NCBI GenBank assembly: GCA_902778145.1
Contig: CACYWW010000007.1
Location: 1-47,524 of the forward strand
DNA length: 47,524 nt
Source of the DNA: an uncultured Ruminococcus sp.
GTDB taxonomy: Bacteria > Bacillota > Clostridia > Oscillospirales > CAG-272
Direction of reading: 5' to 3'
Shown here: one piece after another, positions 1-7,955 of the stretch
Numbering within the stretch: the stretch's first letter is position 1
Layout of the letters: the number at the start of each line of letters is the position of its first letter
Position numbers and translations under genes: made by a program
The notes under the pieces: generated by a model
Seen by the model: the letters and a program-made list of their open reading frames with translations, nothing else
Databases searched by the model: none
Told to the model about the DNA's origin: nothing

Positions 1-20
1 GAAAACCGTTGAATTCGAAT

Positions 21-80
21 TTCTTCATCAGCGAAGCGTCTTCATTTCTTCATTAGCCCGCTTGCGGGCGTCTTCATTTT
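21..80. repeat. Short hairpin/linker repeat units
   Basis: Two consecutive units have the form TTCTTCAT(C/T)A, then a GC-rich palindrome, then GTCTTCATTT. The first palindrome is small (GC-GAA-GC near 31-37). The second is a perfect GCCCGC-TT-GCGGGC at 56-69. The linkers are nearly identical while the palindromes differ. The array may continue left of the window. It lies downstream of the 149-907 gene and could act as an RNA 3' end, but no T-run follows. Confidence 0.6.
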
Positions 81-148
81 CGGCGCGGCAAAGTTTATAT
101 ATAATACTTCCTTATCACGCCGCGCCGAAGGTCCCGGACTGTCTTTTT

Positions 149-907
149 TCAGCCGCGCTTTTTCCGAAGAACGACCGCCGCCGCAAGCGCCGAAAGCGCC
201 AGAGCGCACACCGCGATCACCGGCGCGTCGGAGGTTTGGGGGTTATCTTTTCGGTACCGCGAAATGAATAGGTCTTCGTTGCCGTAATACATCGAAGACG
301 TAGGTATATAGTTAGTTATCTCATATTCGCCGTCATCTTTCAAATGAAAAACATAATCGTAATGCTTTTCACGATCCTCGGCAGGGTAATATCTCAATAC
401 CGCCGATCTGTCGTTTTGTTCTTTCAGCTCATACGATTCGGTGTCTTTGTTGATGTTATATAAATGAGTTGAGGCTCTGCCTTCATTGAAGTAAAGCGCA
501 CCGCTGTGTTCAATGAATACGGCTGTTCCGGTGTCATGTCCTGAATAAAACAGATTGTAAACAAGATTATCGGGAAGGTGTCTGCGCATGTAATTGTAAA
601 ATTCATCAAAGCTGTTGAATCCGCCCGTCACCTTATAATACGTTTCAGACCTCTTTGCTGTTCTGCCTTCTTCAGTGGCGTACTCAAAATCAATTTTTAT
701 AAAATCGTTCGGATCATATTCGTATTCAAAAGGATTCTCTGAAAGAAACCAGCCAACGGATTTATCCGCTTCCTCAAGTATATCACGAAAATATTTACTG
801 TCGCTCTTTTTTGTATCCTCCGCAAACGCGATGAATGTGCAAATTTGTGATAAAACGGAGATCAACAGTAATACTGTTGTCAGTTTCACTACGGTTGTTT
901 TTTTCAT
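149..907 (-). CDS. Secreted, wall-anchored hypothetical protein (NPQTSD signal)
   Basis: A 252-aa protein with an N-terminal signal peptide (residues 1-29: two lysines, a hydrophobic core, then FAFAED-like cleavage context). The central region is soluble, charged and tyrosine-rich and I do not recognise it. The C-terminus has a sorting-type tail: NPQTSD at 222-227, a hydrophobic span of about 20 residues, and a final RKKRG. NPQT recalls class B sortase signals (NPQTN), so wall attachment by a sortase is inferred; no sortase gene is in the window. The ATG follows a purine-rich AGAGGAATATA stretch, with AGGAGGTATAGAGG further upstream. It stands alone, downstream of gpmI on the same strand but behind that gene's terminator. 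Its composition is more AT-rich than most neighbours. Function unknown. Confidence 0.8.
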   Translation of the reverse strand: MKKTTVVKLTTVLLLISVLSQICTFIAFAEDTKKSDSKYFRDILEEADKSVGWFLSENPFEYEYDPNDFIKIDFEYATEEGRTAKRSETYYKVTGGFNSFDEFYNYMRRHLPDNLVYNLFYSGHDTGTAVFIEHSGALYFNEGRASTHLYNINKDTESYELKEQNDRSAVLRYYPAEDREKHYDYVFHLKDDGEYEITNYIPTSSMYYGNEDLFISRYRKDNPQTSDAPVIAVCALALSALAAAVVLRKKRG

Positions 908-1049
908 ATTATATTCCTCTATACCTCCTTTATCAAAAGCGTTTGCTCTTCACATATATAGACGTTTTTTTCACGAAAAAGTGTCAGAAATTCTTGTAAA
1001 CATTTTGTAAATTCGGCTTTTTTGAGGGCGGATGACGGAAAAACCGGGG

Positions 1050-1082
1050 CAAAACCGCCGCGGAACAGGTGATCCGCGGCGG
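1050..1082 (-). terminator. Rho-independent terminator of tmk-gpmI
   Basis: On the minus strand a 10-bp perfect stem (CCGCCGCGGA / TCCGCGGCGG) with an 8-nt loop is followed by TTTT. It begins 9 bases past the gpmI stop codon. Confidence 0.75.
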
Positions 1083-1090
1083 AAATTATA

Positions 1091-2665
1091 TTATTTCAGC
1101 ATGCTCGGCTGCCAGACCGGATCGGGCGTCAGACCGAGCAGCTCGGTGACGGTGGCGGCTACGTTCGACAGTCCGTACGAGTCGGACGGCTGTATCTCGT
1201 GTCTTTCGTTTTTGTCGTATATGATGAATGGTACGGGATTAAGCGAATGCGCCGTTCTGACCTGGAGTTTGCCTTTTTTGTTCATCTCAAGCATCTCGTC
1301 GGCGTTGCCGTGATCGGCTGTCACGCACATTATGACGTTGTTCTCCTCGCAGACGGCTTTGAGTCTCGCGAGGCAGAGGTCAAGCGCTTCCATGCCGCAG
1401 ACGACGGCGTCGAAGTTGCCGGTGTGACCTACCATGTCTCCGTTCGGGAAGTTGCAGCGGAGGAAATCGTATTTTCCCTCTTTTATGACCTTTATGAGCT
1501 CGTCCGTGATCTCGGCGCATTTCATCCACGGGCGCTCGTCAAAGCTGACCTTGTCGGACGGGATCTCGACGAACGTTTCAAGCTCATCGGAGAATTTGCC
1601 GGAGCGGTTGCCATTCCAGAAGTACGTCACGTGGCCGTATTTCTGAGTTTCGGATATCGCGTACTGATTCACGTTTGCCGCGACGAGGTATTCGGACAGC
1701 GTGTGCTTTATCTCGGGCGGGGAAACGAGGTAGTTTTTCGGGATCTTAAGGTCTCCGTCGTATTCGAGCATTCCGGCGTAGAACACGTCCGGACGGTTCT
1801 TGCGGTCGAAGTACGGGAAATCATCGTCGTCGAACGCCATCGAAAGCTCGATCGCGCGGTCGCCTCTGAAGTTGTAAAGGATCACGGCGTCGCCGTCCTC
1901 GATCTTGCCGGCGGGAACCCCGTCGTGCGCTATGACGAACGCGGGCAGATCCTGGTCTATAACGCCGGGTATCTCGGATCTGTACGTTTCTATCGCTTCC
2001 TTAGCGGACGAAAACTGTCTGCCCTCGCCCGAAACGTGCGTGTTCCAGCCGCGCTCGACCATGCTCCAGTCGGCTTTGTATCTGTCCATCGTTATCTTCA
2101 TCCTGCCGCCGCCGGACGCTATGCAGGCATGGAACCCGTCGCCGTTGAGCTCCGCGAGCTTCGCCTCGAGGGCGTCCGTGTAGGTGAGGGCGGAGGTCGC
2201 CGGGACGTCGCGTCCGTCGAGCAGTACGTGGACTCTTACTTCCTTCACGCCTTCCTTTTTCGCCTCTTCAAGCATTTTGAAAAGGTGGTTTATGTTGCTG
2301 TGGACGTTTCCGTCGGAGAGCAGGCCTATGAAGTGGAGCTTGCCGTTTTTGCCGTTCGCTACGGCTTTTTTCCACGTTTCGGACTCGTATATCTTGCCCG
2401 TGTCTATGCTTTCGTTCACGAGCTTCGCACCCTGCGAATATATCTGACCGCAGCCGAGCGCGTTGTGTCCGACCTCGCTGTTGCCCATATCGTCGTCCGA
2501 CGGCAGACCTACCGCCACACCGTGGGCCTTGAGCCTCGTGTTCGGGCATTCCTTCAGGAGCCTGTCGAGCGTGGGGGTGTTGGCGGCGGTCACCGCGTCT
2601 CCGATGCCGGTCTTCGAAAAGCCGACTCCGTCCATAACTATAAGAAGTACCTTGTTCATATTCAA
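1091..2665 (-). CDS. gpmI: 2,3-bisphosphoglycerate-independent phosphoglycerate mutase
   Basis: Interconverts 3-phosphoglycerate and 2-phosphoglycerate in glycolysis/gluconeogenesis; a cytosolic metal-dependent enzyme of the alkaline phosphatase superfamily. The 524-aa length is close to the family norm of about 510. Visible motifs are the N-terminal metal Asp in VMDGVG (D12), the nucleophilic Ser in GNSEVGH (S63), HVLLDGRDVP near the middle, and the C-terminal metal ligands in TADHGNADEM. The start overlaps the tmk stop by 4 bases (ATGA), so the two are cotranscribed from the promoter before tmk. The gene ends just before a strong hairpin terminator. Nothing unusual is seen in the catalytic core. 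Confidence 0.97.
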   Translation of the reverse strand: MNMNKVLLIVMDGVGFSKTGIGDAVTAANTPTLDRLLKECPNTRLKAHGVAVGLPSDDDMGNSEVGHNALGCGQIYSQGAKLVNESIDTGKIYESETWKKAVANGKNGKLHFIGLLSDGNVHSNINHLFKMLEEAKKEGVKEVRVHVLLDGRDVPATSALTYTDALEAKLAELNGDGFHACIASGGGRMKITMDRYKADWSMVERGWNTHVSGEGRQFSSAKEAIETYRSEIPGVIDQDLPAFVIAHDGVPAGKIEDGDAVILYNFRGDRAIELSMAFDDDDFPYFDRKNRPDVFYAGMLEYDGDLKIPKNYLVSPPEIKHTLSEYLVAANVNQYAISETQKYGHVTYFWNGNRSGKFSDELETFVEIPSDKVSFDERPWMKCAEITDELIKVIKEGKYDFLRCNFPNGDMVGHTGNFDAVVCGMEALDLCLARLKAVCEENNVIMCVTADHGNADEMLEMNKKGKLQVRTAHSLNPVPFIIYDKNERHEIQPSDSYGLSNVAATVTELLGLTPDPVWQPSMLK

Positions 2666-3486
2666 AAGATCCCTTTCACTGTATTGTATATCGCGGCAGC
2701 GACCGATTCCCTCGAGCTGTCGGCGTTTACGATGTAAATGTTCTCACGGTCGTTCAGCATCCTGAACGTGTCCGCAAAGCGGCGCTTCACGCGGCGTATC
2801 ATCTCTTCGGTCTCGAATATCTCCGCGGTGACGCGATCCTTCGCCATGCGCTCTATGCATTTTTCGACGGAGAGATCAAGGAAGATGCAGGCGTCGGGGC
2901 GGATAACGTCCGGGCAGTCGAGATTCATCCGCGCGACCCAGCCTATGTCGCTGTCTATCCCCTGATATGCGAGAGAGCTGTAATAATATCTGTCACAGAT
3001 GACGTCGACGCCGGAATCGAGGAAGCCGCGGATCCCGTTCTTCGGGTTCACGTTGTGCTGTATGCGGTCCGAAAGGAAGAGCGCGGCAAGCTCCGACGCG
3101 GTGCGCGGATGAAGTCCGGAGAGCGCGTCGCGTATCAGGCCTCCCGTCGCGGAGGCGGTCGGCTCAGCCGTGGCGTAAACGGTGTGGCCGTCTGCCGTAA
3201 GGGCGCGGCGCAAAAGCTCTATATGCGTCGTCTTTCCGGCGCCGTCAAGCCCTTCGAGCACTATGAATCTGCCCTTTCTGCCGCTTTTTTCCGCGTGCGC
3301 GGTCTTTTTGTAAAGCAGGGCGTTTTCTTTTTCGCCGTATTCGGTAAGGGACAGAAAAGCGTTGAGCGCGCCTTCTTTTTTGCCGTACCAGGCGGCAAGC
3401 GCCCCAAGCTCGTCCGGCGGGAGCCTTTTTTCGATCTCGCCGGGATCCGGCCCTTCAAGCATCAGAAGTCTTAGTTCCGTAAGCAT
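2662..3486 (-). CDS. tmk: Thymidylate kinase with N-terminal extension
   Basis: Phosphorylates dTMP to dTDP with ATP. The kinase domain covers about residues 73-274: P-loop GLDGAGKTT (79-87), the AEPTA substrate segment, the DRYYYSSLAYQG dTMP-binding motif, and a lid region with arginines. Family members are normally about 205-215 aa, but this one is 274 aa because about 72 residues precede the kinase fold. That segment (LRLLMLEGPDPGEIEKRL onward) is predicted helical and charged; I do not recognise it. The long start is supported by a SigA-type promoter whose -10 lies only about 30 bases upstream and by AGAGGTG just before the ATG. First gene of a two-gene operon with gpmI. Confidence 0.93.
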   Translation of the reverse strand: MLTELRLLMLEGPDPGEIEKRLPPDELGALAAWYGKKEGALNAFLSLTEYGEKENALLYKKTAHAEKSGRKGRFIVLEGLDGAGKTTHIELLRRALTADGHTVYATAEPTASATGGLIRDALSGLHPRTASELAALFLSDRIQHNVNPKNGIRGFLDSGVDVICDRYYYSSLAYQGIDSDIGWVARMNLDCPDVIRPDACIFLDLSVEKCIERMAKDRVTAEIFETEEMIRRVKRRFADTFRMLNDRENIYIVNADSSRESVAAAIYNTVKGIF

Positions 3487-3517
3487 GATACACCTCTGTT
3501 ATATTCTTATCTGTATC

Positions 3518-3546
3518 ATTATACCCGCGCGCCTGTCATTTTTCAA
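3518..3546 (-). promoter_or_regulatory. SigA-type promoter of tmk-gpmI
   Basis: On the minus strand TTGAAA (3541-3546) and a perfect TATAAT (3518-3523) are separated by 17 bases. The expected start of transcription leaves a short leader ending in AGAGGTG before the tmk ATG. Confidence 0.8.
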
Positions 3547-3602
3547 CCGCTATTTGTGAACAATGAAGGCGAATTGAAGAACACGGCGCCCCGTGATCCT
3601 AA

Positions 3603-3617
3603 TTGTAAACATTTTGT
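3603..3617 (+). promoter_or_regulatory. Recurring TTGTAAACATTTTGT element
   Basis: This 15-mer recurs exactly at 994-1008, and its first nine bases recur at 15455-15463. Here it lies 9 bases upstream of the hisR -35 box, where an UP element or activator site would sit. Confidence 0.4.
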
Positions 3618-3625
3618 TATCCCTA

Positions 3626-3654
3626 TTGACTTTACCGCTTTAGCGTGATAAAAT
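3626..3654 (+). promoter_or_regulatory. Promoter of the his operon
   Basis: TTGACT (3626-3631), a 17-base spacer and TAAAAT (3649-3654), preceded by TGA as an extended -10. The hisR ATG lies 31 bases downstream, behind AAGGAG. Confidence 0.85.
3636..3645. promoter_or_regulatory. Palindrome in the his promoter spacer, candidate HisR operator
   Basis: Inverted repeat CGCT-TT-AGCG lies exactly between the -35 and -10 boxes. A TrpR-like regulator is the first gene of the operon, so an autorepressing operator is a natural inference. No footprint or second copy supports it here. Confidence 0.45.
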
Positions 3655-3684
3655 GATAAAGCACTAAAGACAAGGAGACTTGAA

Positions 3685-3960
3685 ATGTACGATAAGTTGT
3701 TTGACGCCATACTCGGATTGAAGGACCGTGAGGAATGCGCCGCGTTCTTCGACGACCTCTGCACCATAAAGGAGCTTCAGGATATGTCTCAGAGGTTTGA
3801 CGTCGCGCTCCTGCTCGGAGAGGGGAATAACTACGCGGATATTTCCGCACTGACCGGTGCGAGTTCCGCTACGATCAGCCGAGTCAACCGCTGCCTCAAC
3901 TACGGGCGCGGCGGATACAGGAGCGTTATAGATAAAATGAAGGGTGAGGACGATGAATAA
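3685..3960 (+). CDS. hisR: YerC/YecD TrpR-family regulator, probable HisR
   Basis: A 91-aa TrpR-superfamily DNA-binding protein of the YerC/YecD type. Visible are the conserved CTIKELQDMSQRFDVA helix pair and the helix-turn-helix YADISALTGASSATISRVNR (about residues 51-70), which also fit the family length. Established context: proteins of this family precede histidine genes in many Firmicutes, and a member has been described as the histidine-biosynthesis repressor HisR. Here it is the first gene of the his operon, with a good ribosome binding site (AAGGAG) and an 8-base overlap with hisZ. Its likely ligand is histidine, by inference. The candidate operator is the palindrome inside its own promoter. 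Confidence 0.88.
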   Translation: MYDKLFDAILGLKDREECAAFFDDLCTIKELQDMSQRFDVALLLGEGNNYADISALTGASSATISRVNRCLNYGRGGYRSVIDKMKGEDDE

Positions 3961-5002
3961 TTCCGCGATATCCGAGAGGCTGATGTCGCTTTACGGCGGC
4001 TGCGGCTACACGAGATACAGGGTGAACAAATTCGAGGAATACGAGCTTTATTCCCGCAACCGTGAGTTTCTTCCGTCAAAACAGATCCTGACGTTCACGG
4101 ATACTGACGGAAGACTCATGGCTCTGAAGCCGGACGTCACGCTGTCCATCGTCAGAAACAGCCGTGACGGCGAGGACGCGAGGCTGTTTTACAGCGAGAG
4201 CGTGTTCCGCACCGACCGCGGACGCGGCGTTTTCGCCGAGGTGCCGCAGATCGGGCTCGAATACATCGGCAGAGCGGATCCCTACCGCGTGTCGGAGGTG
4301 CTGACGCTCGCGGGGATGAGCCTCGATCTCATTTCGGAGGAAAACGTCCTCGACGTATCACACCCGGGGATCCTTTCGCTCACCGCAGCGAGACTAGGGC
4401 TGGATTTCGCAGGGCGCTCCGCGCTGACCGGCTATTTCGGCAGCAAAAGCGCCGGAGGCGCCCTGAGCCTGTGCGGCGACCGTGAGTCGGAGGAGCTTGT
4501 CAAAGCTCTTCTCGGCATGAGCAGCGACCCGGATAAGGCGCTTCCGCTGCTCGGCTCGCTTTCGGACGGTGCGGAATGGGACGCGGTCGTATACGAGCTC
4601 AGGCGGGCGGTGACCGCGGTCCCGGACAGGGATCTGCGGATAGATCTCTCTGTCGTGAATGACGCGGATTATTATAACGGCGTCGTTTTCCGAGGCTACG
4701 TCAAGGGCTCGCCATCCGCTGTGCTGTCGGGCGGACAGTACGACAATCTGATGAAGAAGAACGGAAAAAACAACAGCGCCGCGGGATTTGCCGTGTATCT
4801 CGACAGGATCGACGCGGCGGATGAAGGAGACGCGCCTGCGCTCGATCTTCTGATCCTTTACGACGATATGACCGATCCGGCGGCGGTCTGCCGCAGACTG
4901 CGGGAAGCCGCGTCGGCAGGCTTGCGCGTGAGCGCCGAGCGGGAGCTCCCCGACGGACAGGAATACAGCGCGATTTGCGATATGAGGAAAAAACATGGAT
5001 GA
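3953..5002 (+). CDS. hisZ: ATP phosphoribosyltransferase regulatory subunit
   Basis: A 349-aa class II histidyl-tRNA-synthetase-like paralogue that has no aminoacylation role. It combines with short HisG to give an active, histidine-inhibited ATP phosphoribosyltransferase, the first step of the pathway. Motif 2-like segments are visible: ALKPDVTLSIVRN near residue 60 and SESVFRTDRGRG near 90, followed by EVPQIGLEYIG; a late GGQYDNLM motif is also present. I chose ATG 3953 over the GTG at 3944 because AAGGGTGAGG then sits at a good distance and the gene overlaps the hisR stop in the usual ATGAATAA manner. It is somewhat shorter than many HisZ (about 390 aa). It overlaps hisG by 8 bases. Confidence 0.92.
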   Translation: MNNSAISERLMSLYGGCGYTRYRVNKFEEYELYSRNREFLPSKQILTFTDTDGRLMALKPDVTLSIVRNSRDGEDARLFYSESVFRTDRGRGVFAEVPQIGLEYIGRADPYRVSEVLTLAGMSLDLISEENVLDVSHPGILSLTAARLGLDFAGRSALTGYFGSKSAGGALSLCGDRESEELVKALLGMSSDPDKALPLLGSLSDGAEWDAVVYELRRAVTAVPDRDLRIDLSVVNDADYYNGVVFRGYVKGSPSAVLSGGQYDNLMKKNGKNNSAAGFAVYLDRIDAADEGDAPALDLLILYDDMTDPAAVCRRLREAASAGLRVSAERELPDGQEYSAICDMRKKHG

Positions 5003-5627
5003 CTTCATAAATATAGCGCTTCCGAAGGGCAGGCTCGGCGAGACCGCGGCGTCTCTGCTTGAAAAAGCGGGCTTCGGCTGCCCGCAGGCGCTTCAGAACA
5101 GCAGAAAGCTCATTTTTGAAAACCCGGAGAGGGGCGTCAGATGCTTCTGGGTAAAGCCGTCCGACGTAGCGATATACGTTGAACGCGGCGCGGCGGATCT
5201 CGGAGTCTGCGGCAGCGACATACTCGCTGAGCAGAAGCCGGACGTTTACGAACTGCTCGACCTCGGGATAGGCAGATGCCGGATGGCGGTCGCGGCGAAA
5301 AACGGCTTCAGGGACCGCCCGGACAGGGTGCTCCGGGTCGCGACGAAATTCGTCGCCATCGCCTCCGATCACTTCCGGAGAAAGGGAAGGCAGACGGACA
5401 TTATCAAGCTCAACGGCTCGATCGAGCTCGCGCCGATACTCGGGCTCTCGGACGTCATCGTCGACATAGTGGAGACCGGGACGACCCTGCGGGAAAACGA
5501 TCTTTCGGTCATAGAAACCATTACGGAGATAAGCGCGCGGCTCATCTGCAACAAGGCGAGCGAAAAATTCAAGGCAGACAGGATCCGGACGTTAAAAGAT
5601 GCGCTTCACGGGATCACGGAGAGATGA
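4995..5627 (+). CDS. hisG: ATP phosphoribosyltransferase catalytic subunit, short form
   Basis: Condenses ATP and PRPP to phosphoribosyl-ATP. At 210 aa it is the short form lacking the C-terminal ACT-like regulatory domain, consistent with the HisZ encoded immediately upstream. Visible motifs are IALPKGRLGE at the N-terminus, GAADLGVCGSD in the middle, ELAPILGLSDVIVDIVETG, and the PRPP-binding-type loop VDIVETGTTLREN. Its ATG lies within the end of hisZ and its stop abuts the hisD start. Confidence 0.96.
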   Translation: MDDFINIALPKGRLGETAASLLEKAGFGCPQALQNSRKLIFENPERGVRCFWVKPSDVAIYVERGAADLGVCGSDILAEQKPDVYELLDLGIGRCRMAVAAKNGFRDRPDRVLRVATKFVAIASDHFRRKGRQTDIIKLNGSIELAPILGLSDVIVDIVETGTTLRENDLSVIETITEISARLICNKASEKFKADRIRTLKDALHGITER

Positions 5628-5628
5628 A

Positions 5629-6906
5629 ATGATCAGGATATACGGAAAAAACGAAATAAAAACAGGCGAGATATTCAAGAGGAGCATACCGACACGAAAC
5701 GTCTCCGCCGCGGTTTCCGCGATAATCGCGGACGTGCGGGAAAGGGGAGACCGGGCGCTTTACGACTACGCCCTGAAATTCGATTCCGCGGAGCTTGACA
5801 GCCTCGAGGTCAGCGCCGACGAGATGAATGCGGCGTACGAGAGGACTGACAGGGAATTCATCAGGATCCTTCGGCGGGCGCGCGACAACGTGACGGAATA
5901 CCATGAAAAGCAGATCCGCCGCGGCTTTGAGATGAAACGCGGCGACGGCGTGATCCTCGGTCAGAGGATCGTCCCGGTGGACCGCGCCGGCGTGTACGTC
6001 CCGGGCGGGACGGCGGCTTATCCGTCCACCGTGATTATGGACACCGTCCCGGCGAAGCTCGCCGGGGTCGGCGAGGTCGTGATGATGACGCCGCCCGGCA
6101 AGGACGGCAGAATTCCGGACGCGATACTCGCCGCGGCGAAGCTCTGCGGTGTCGACCGCGTGTTCAGATCGGGCGGAGCGCAGGCGATAGCGGCGCTCGC
6201 CTACGGCACAAAGACCGTGCCGGCGGTCGACAAAATAGTCGGCCCCGGAAACGCGTACGTCGCGGAGGCGAAGCGGCAGGTCAGCGGCGACGTCGGCATC
6301 GACATGATCGCGGGACCGTCGGAGGTCCTCGTCATCTCGGACGGGTCGACAGATCCGAGGGTGCTCGCGGCGGATATGCTCTCACAGGCGGAGCACGACG
6401 TCTCATCGTCCGCCGTGCTGATAACCGTATCGCAGTCACAGGCGGAAAAGGTCGCCCTGTGCCTTGAGGAACAGATACCGCTTCTGCCGAGAAGAGACAT
6501 AGCCCGCAGATCGATCGACGAAAACGGCAGGATAATAGTTACGGAGACGGTGGACGAAGCGATCCGCATATCGAACGCCATAGCGCCGGAGCATCTTGAG
6601 CTGTGCGTTGAAGATCCGTTTGCGATACTGGACGGGATAAAATGCGCAGGTTCCGTTTTCTTGGGCGGGAACTGCCCGGAGCCGCTCGGCGATTATCTGG
6701 CGGGACCGAACCACACTCTGCCGACGGGCGGCACCGCGAGATTTTCGAGCCCTCTGTCGGTCGATGATTTCGTGAAGCGGATACAGTATTCCTTCTTCAC
6801 GGAAGAGGCGCTCGGCGCATACAAGGACGACGTGGCGTATTTTGCGGAAATGGAAGGACTTTCGGCGCACGCGAAAAGCGCGCTGATCAGGAATGAGATA
6901 AAATGA
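5629..6906 (+). CDS. hisD: Histidinol dehydrogenase
   Basis: Oxidises L-histidinol to L-histidine in two NAD-dependent steps with zinc at the active site. The protein is 425 aa, the usual family length. Visible motifs include VPVDRAGVYVPGGTAAYPS, IAGPSEVLVI, DMLSQAEHD (zinc ligand region) and IAPEHLEL, which carries the catalytic Glu-His pair. I placed the start at ATG 5629, directly after the hisG stop (ATGAAATG), rather than at an upstream in-frame ATG inside hisG, because the family begins at this point. It overlaps hisC by 4 bases. Confidence 0.97.
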   Translation: MIRIYGKNEIKTGEIFKRSIPTRNVSAAVSAIIADVRERGDRALYDYALKFDSAELDSLEVSADEMNAAYERTDREFIRILRRARDNVTEYHEKQIRRGFEMKRGDGVILGQRIVPVDRAGVYVPGGTAAYPSTVIMDTVPAKLAGVGEVVMMTPPGKDGRIPDAILAAAKLCGVDRVFRSGGAQAIAALAYGTKTVPAVDKIVGPGNAYVAEAKRQVSGDVGIDMIAGPSEVLVISDGSTDPRVLAADMLSQAEHDVSSSAVLITVSQSQAEKVALCLEEQIPLLPRRDIARRSIDENGRIIVTETVDEAIRISNAIAPEHLELCVEDPFAILDGIKCAGSVFLGGNCPEPLGDYLAGPNHTLPTGGTARFSSPLSVDDFVKRIQYSFFTEEALGAYKDDVAYFAEMEGLSAHAKSALIRNEIK

Positions 6907-7955
6907 GCGGATATTTTTCACCGAAATACAGAGAGCTTTCACCGTACGTTCCGGGAGAGCAGCCGAAGGATCGGAAATATGTGAAGCTGAATACGAACGA
7001 ATCGCCGTTCCCGCCCTCTCCGATCGCTCTGGAGTACGCCGCGCGGGCGCTCGCGGGTCTCAATCTTTACAGCGATCCGGACTGCACGGAGCTCAGAAGG
7101 CGCATTGCGCTGACATACGGCGTGACGCCCGACTGCGTGATCTGCGGCAACGGCTCCGACGATATACTCAGCTTCGCCTTTCAGGCGTTCTGCGACGGGG
7201 AGACACCGGCTGTCTTCGCGGATATAACGTACGGCTTCTACCGTGTTTTCGCGGCGCGGGAGAGGATCCCCGTGCGGATCATACCGCTGAAAGACGATCT
7301 GACGATCGATCCGGAGGAGTATCACAACGCGGAAGGGACCGTGTTCATCGCAAACCCGAACGCGCCGACCGGGATCGCGCTGACCGTCGGCGAGATAGAG
7401 GGTATACTGAAAAGCAACGAAAAAAACGTCGTCGTGATCGATGAGGCGTACGTCGATTTCGGCGCGGAGAGCTGCGTGCCGCTTATAAAAAAATACAGGA
7501 ACCTGTTCGTCACACAGACGTTTTCGAAATCGCGCTCGCTCGCTGGAGGAAGGCTCGGCTTCGGCATTGCGGATCCCGGGCTGATCCGGGATCTCGACAC
7601 GGTGAGGTGTTCGATAAATCCGTATAACGTCAACGCCGTGACGCAGGCGGCGGGCGTCGGAACGCTTTCGGACGGGGAGTATACCGCGGAAAACTGCAAA
7701 AAAATAATAAAAACACGCGCATATCTGACAGACCGCCTCGCGAGCCTTGGCTTCAGGCTGACTGACAGCCTGGCGAATTTCGTGTTCGCGAAGCATGAAG
7801 AGATAAGCGGAGATGTGCTTTGCGCAAAACTCAGGGAAAAAGGCGTCCTCGTCCGCCGCTTCGATACGGAGCGGATAAGGGATCATCTGAGGATAACGGT
7901 AGGATCGGATGAGCAGACTGATAAGCTGCTCTGTGCGATCGGGGAGATATTATGA
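6903..7955 (+). CDS. hisC: Histidinol-phosphate aminotransferase
   Basis: Transfers an amino group from glutamate to imidazole-acetol phosphate; a PLP-dependent fold type I enzyme. The protein is 350 aa. Visible are KLNTNESPFPPSP at the N-terminus, GNGSDDIL for PLP phosphate binding, IANPNAPTG, VIDEAYVDF, and the PLP-lysine motif TFSKSRSLAGGRLGF. The start overlaps hisD by 4 bases and the stop overlaps hisB by 4 bases. The position in the operon separates it from general aromatic aminotransferases. Confidence 0.95.
   Translation: MSGYFSPKYRELSPYVPGEQPKDRKYVKLNTNESPFPPSPIALEYAARALAGLNLYSDPDCTELRRRIALTYGVTPDCVICGNGSDDILSFAFQAFCDGETPAVFADITYGFYRVFAARERIPVRIIPLKDDLTIDPEEYHNAEGTVFIANPNAPTGIALTVGEIEGILKSNEKNVVVIDEAYVDFGAESCVPLIKKYRNLFVTQTFSKSRSLAGGRLGFGIADPGLIRDLDTVRCSINPYNVNAVTQAAGVGTLSDGEYTAENCKKIIKTRAYLTDRLASLGFRLTDSLANFVFAKHEEISGDVLCAKLREKGVLVRRFDTERIRDHLRITVGSDEQTDKLLCAIGEIL

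Noticed and set aside
1199..2737. A 512-codon plus-strand reading frame opposite gpmI and the end of tmk
   Set aside because: It mirrors a real gene on the other strand, is Val/Arg/Glu-rich with no recognisable motif and has no ribosome binding site. High GC at third positions creates such frames.
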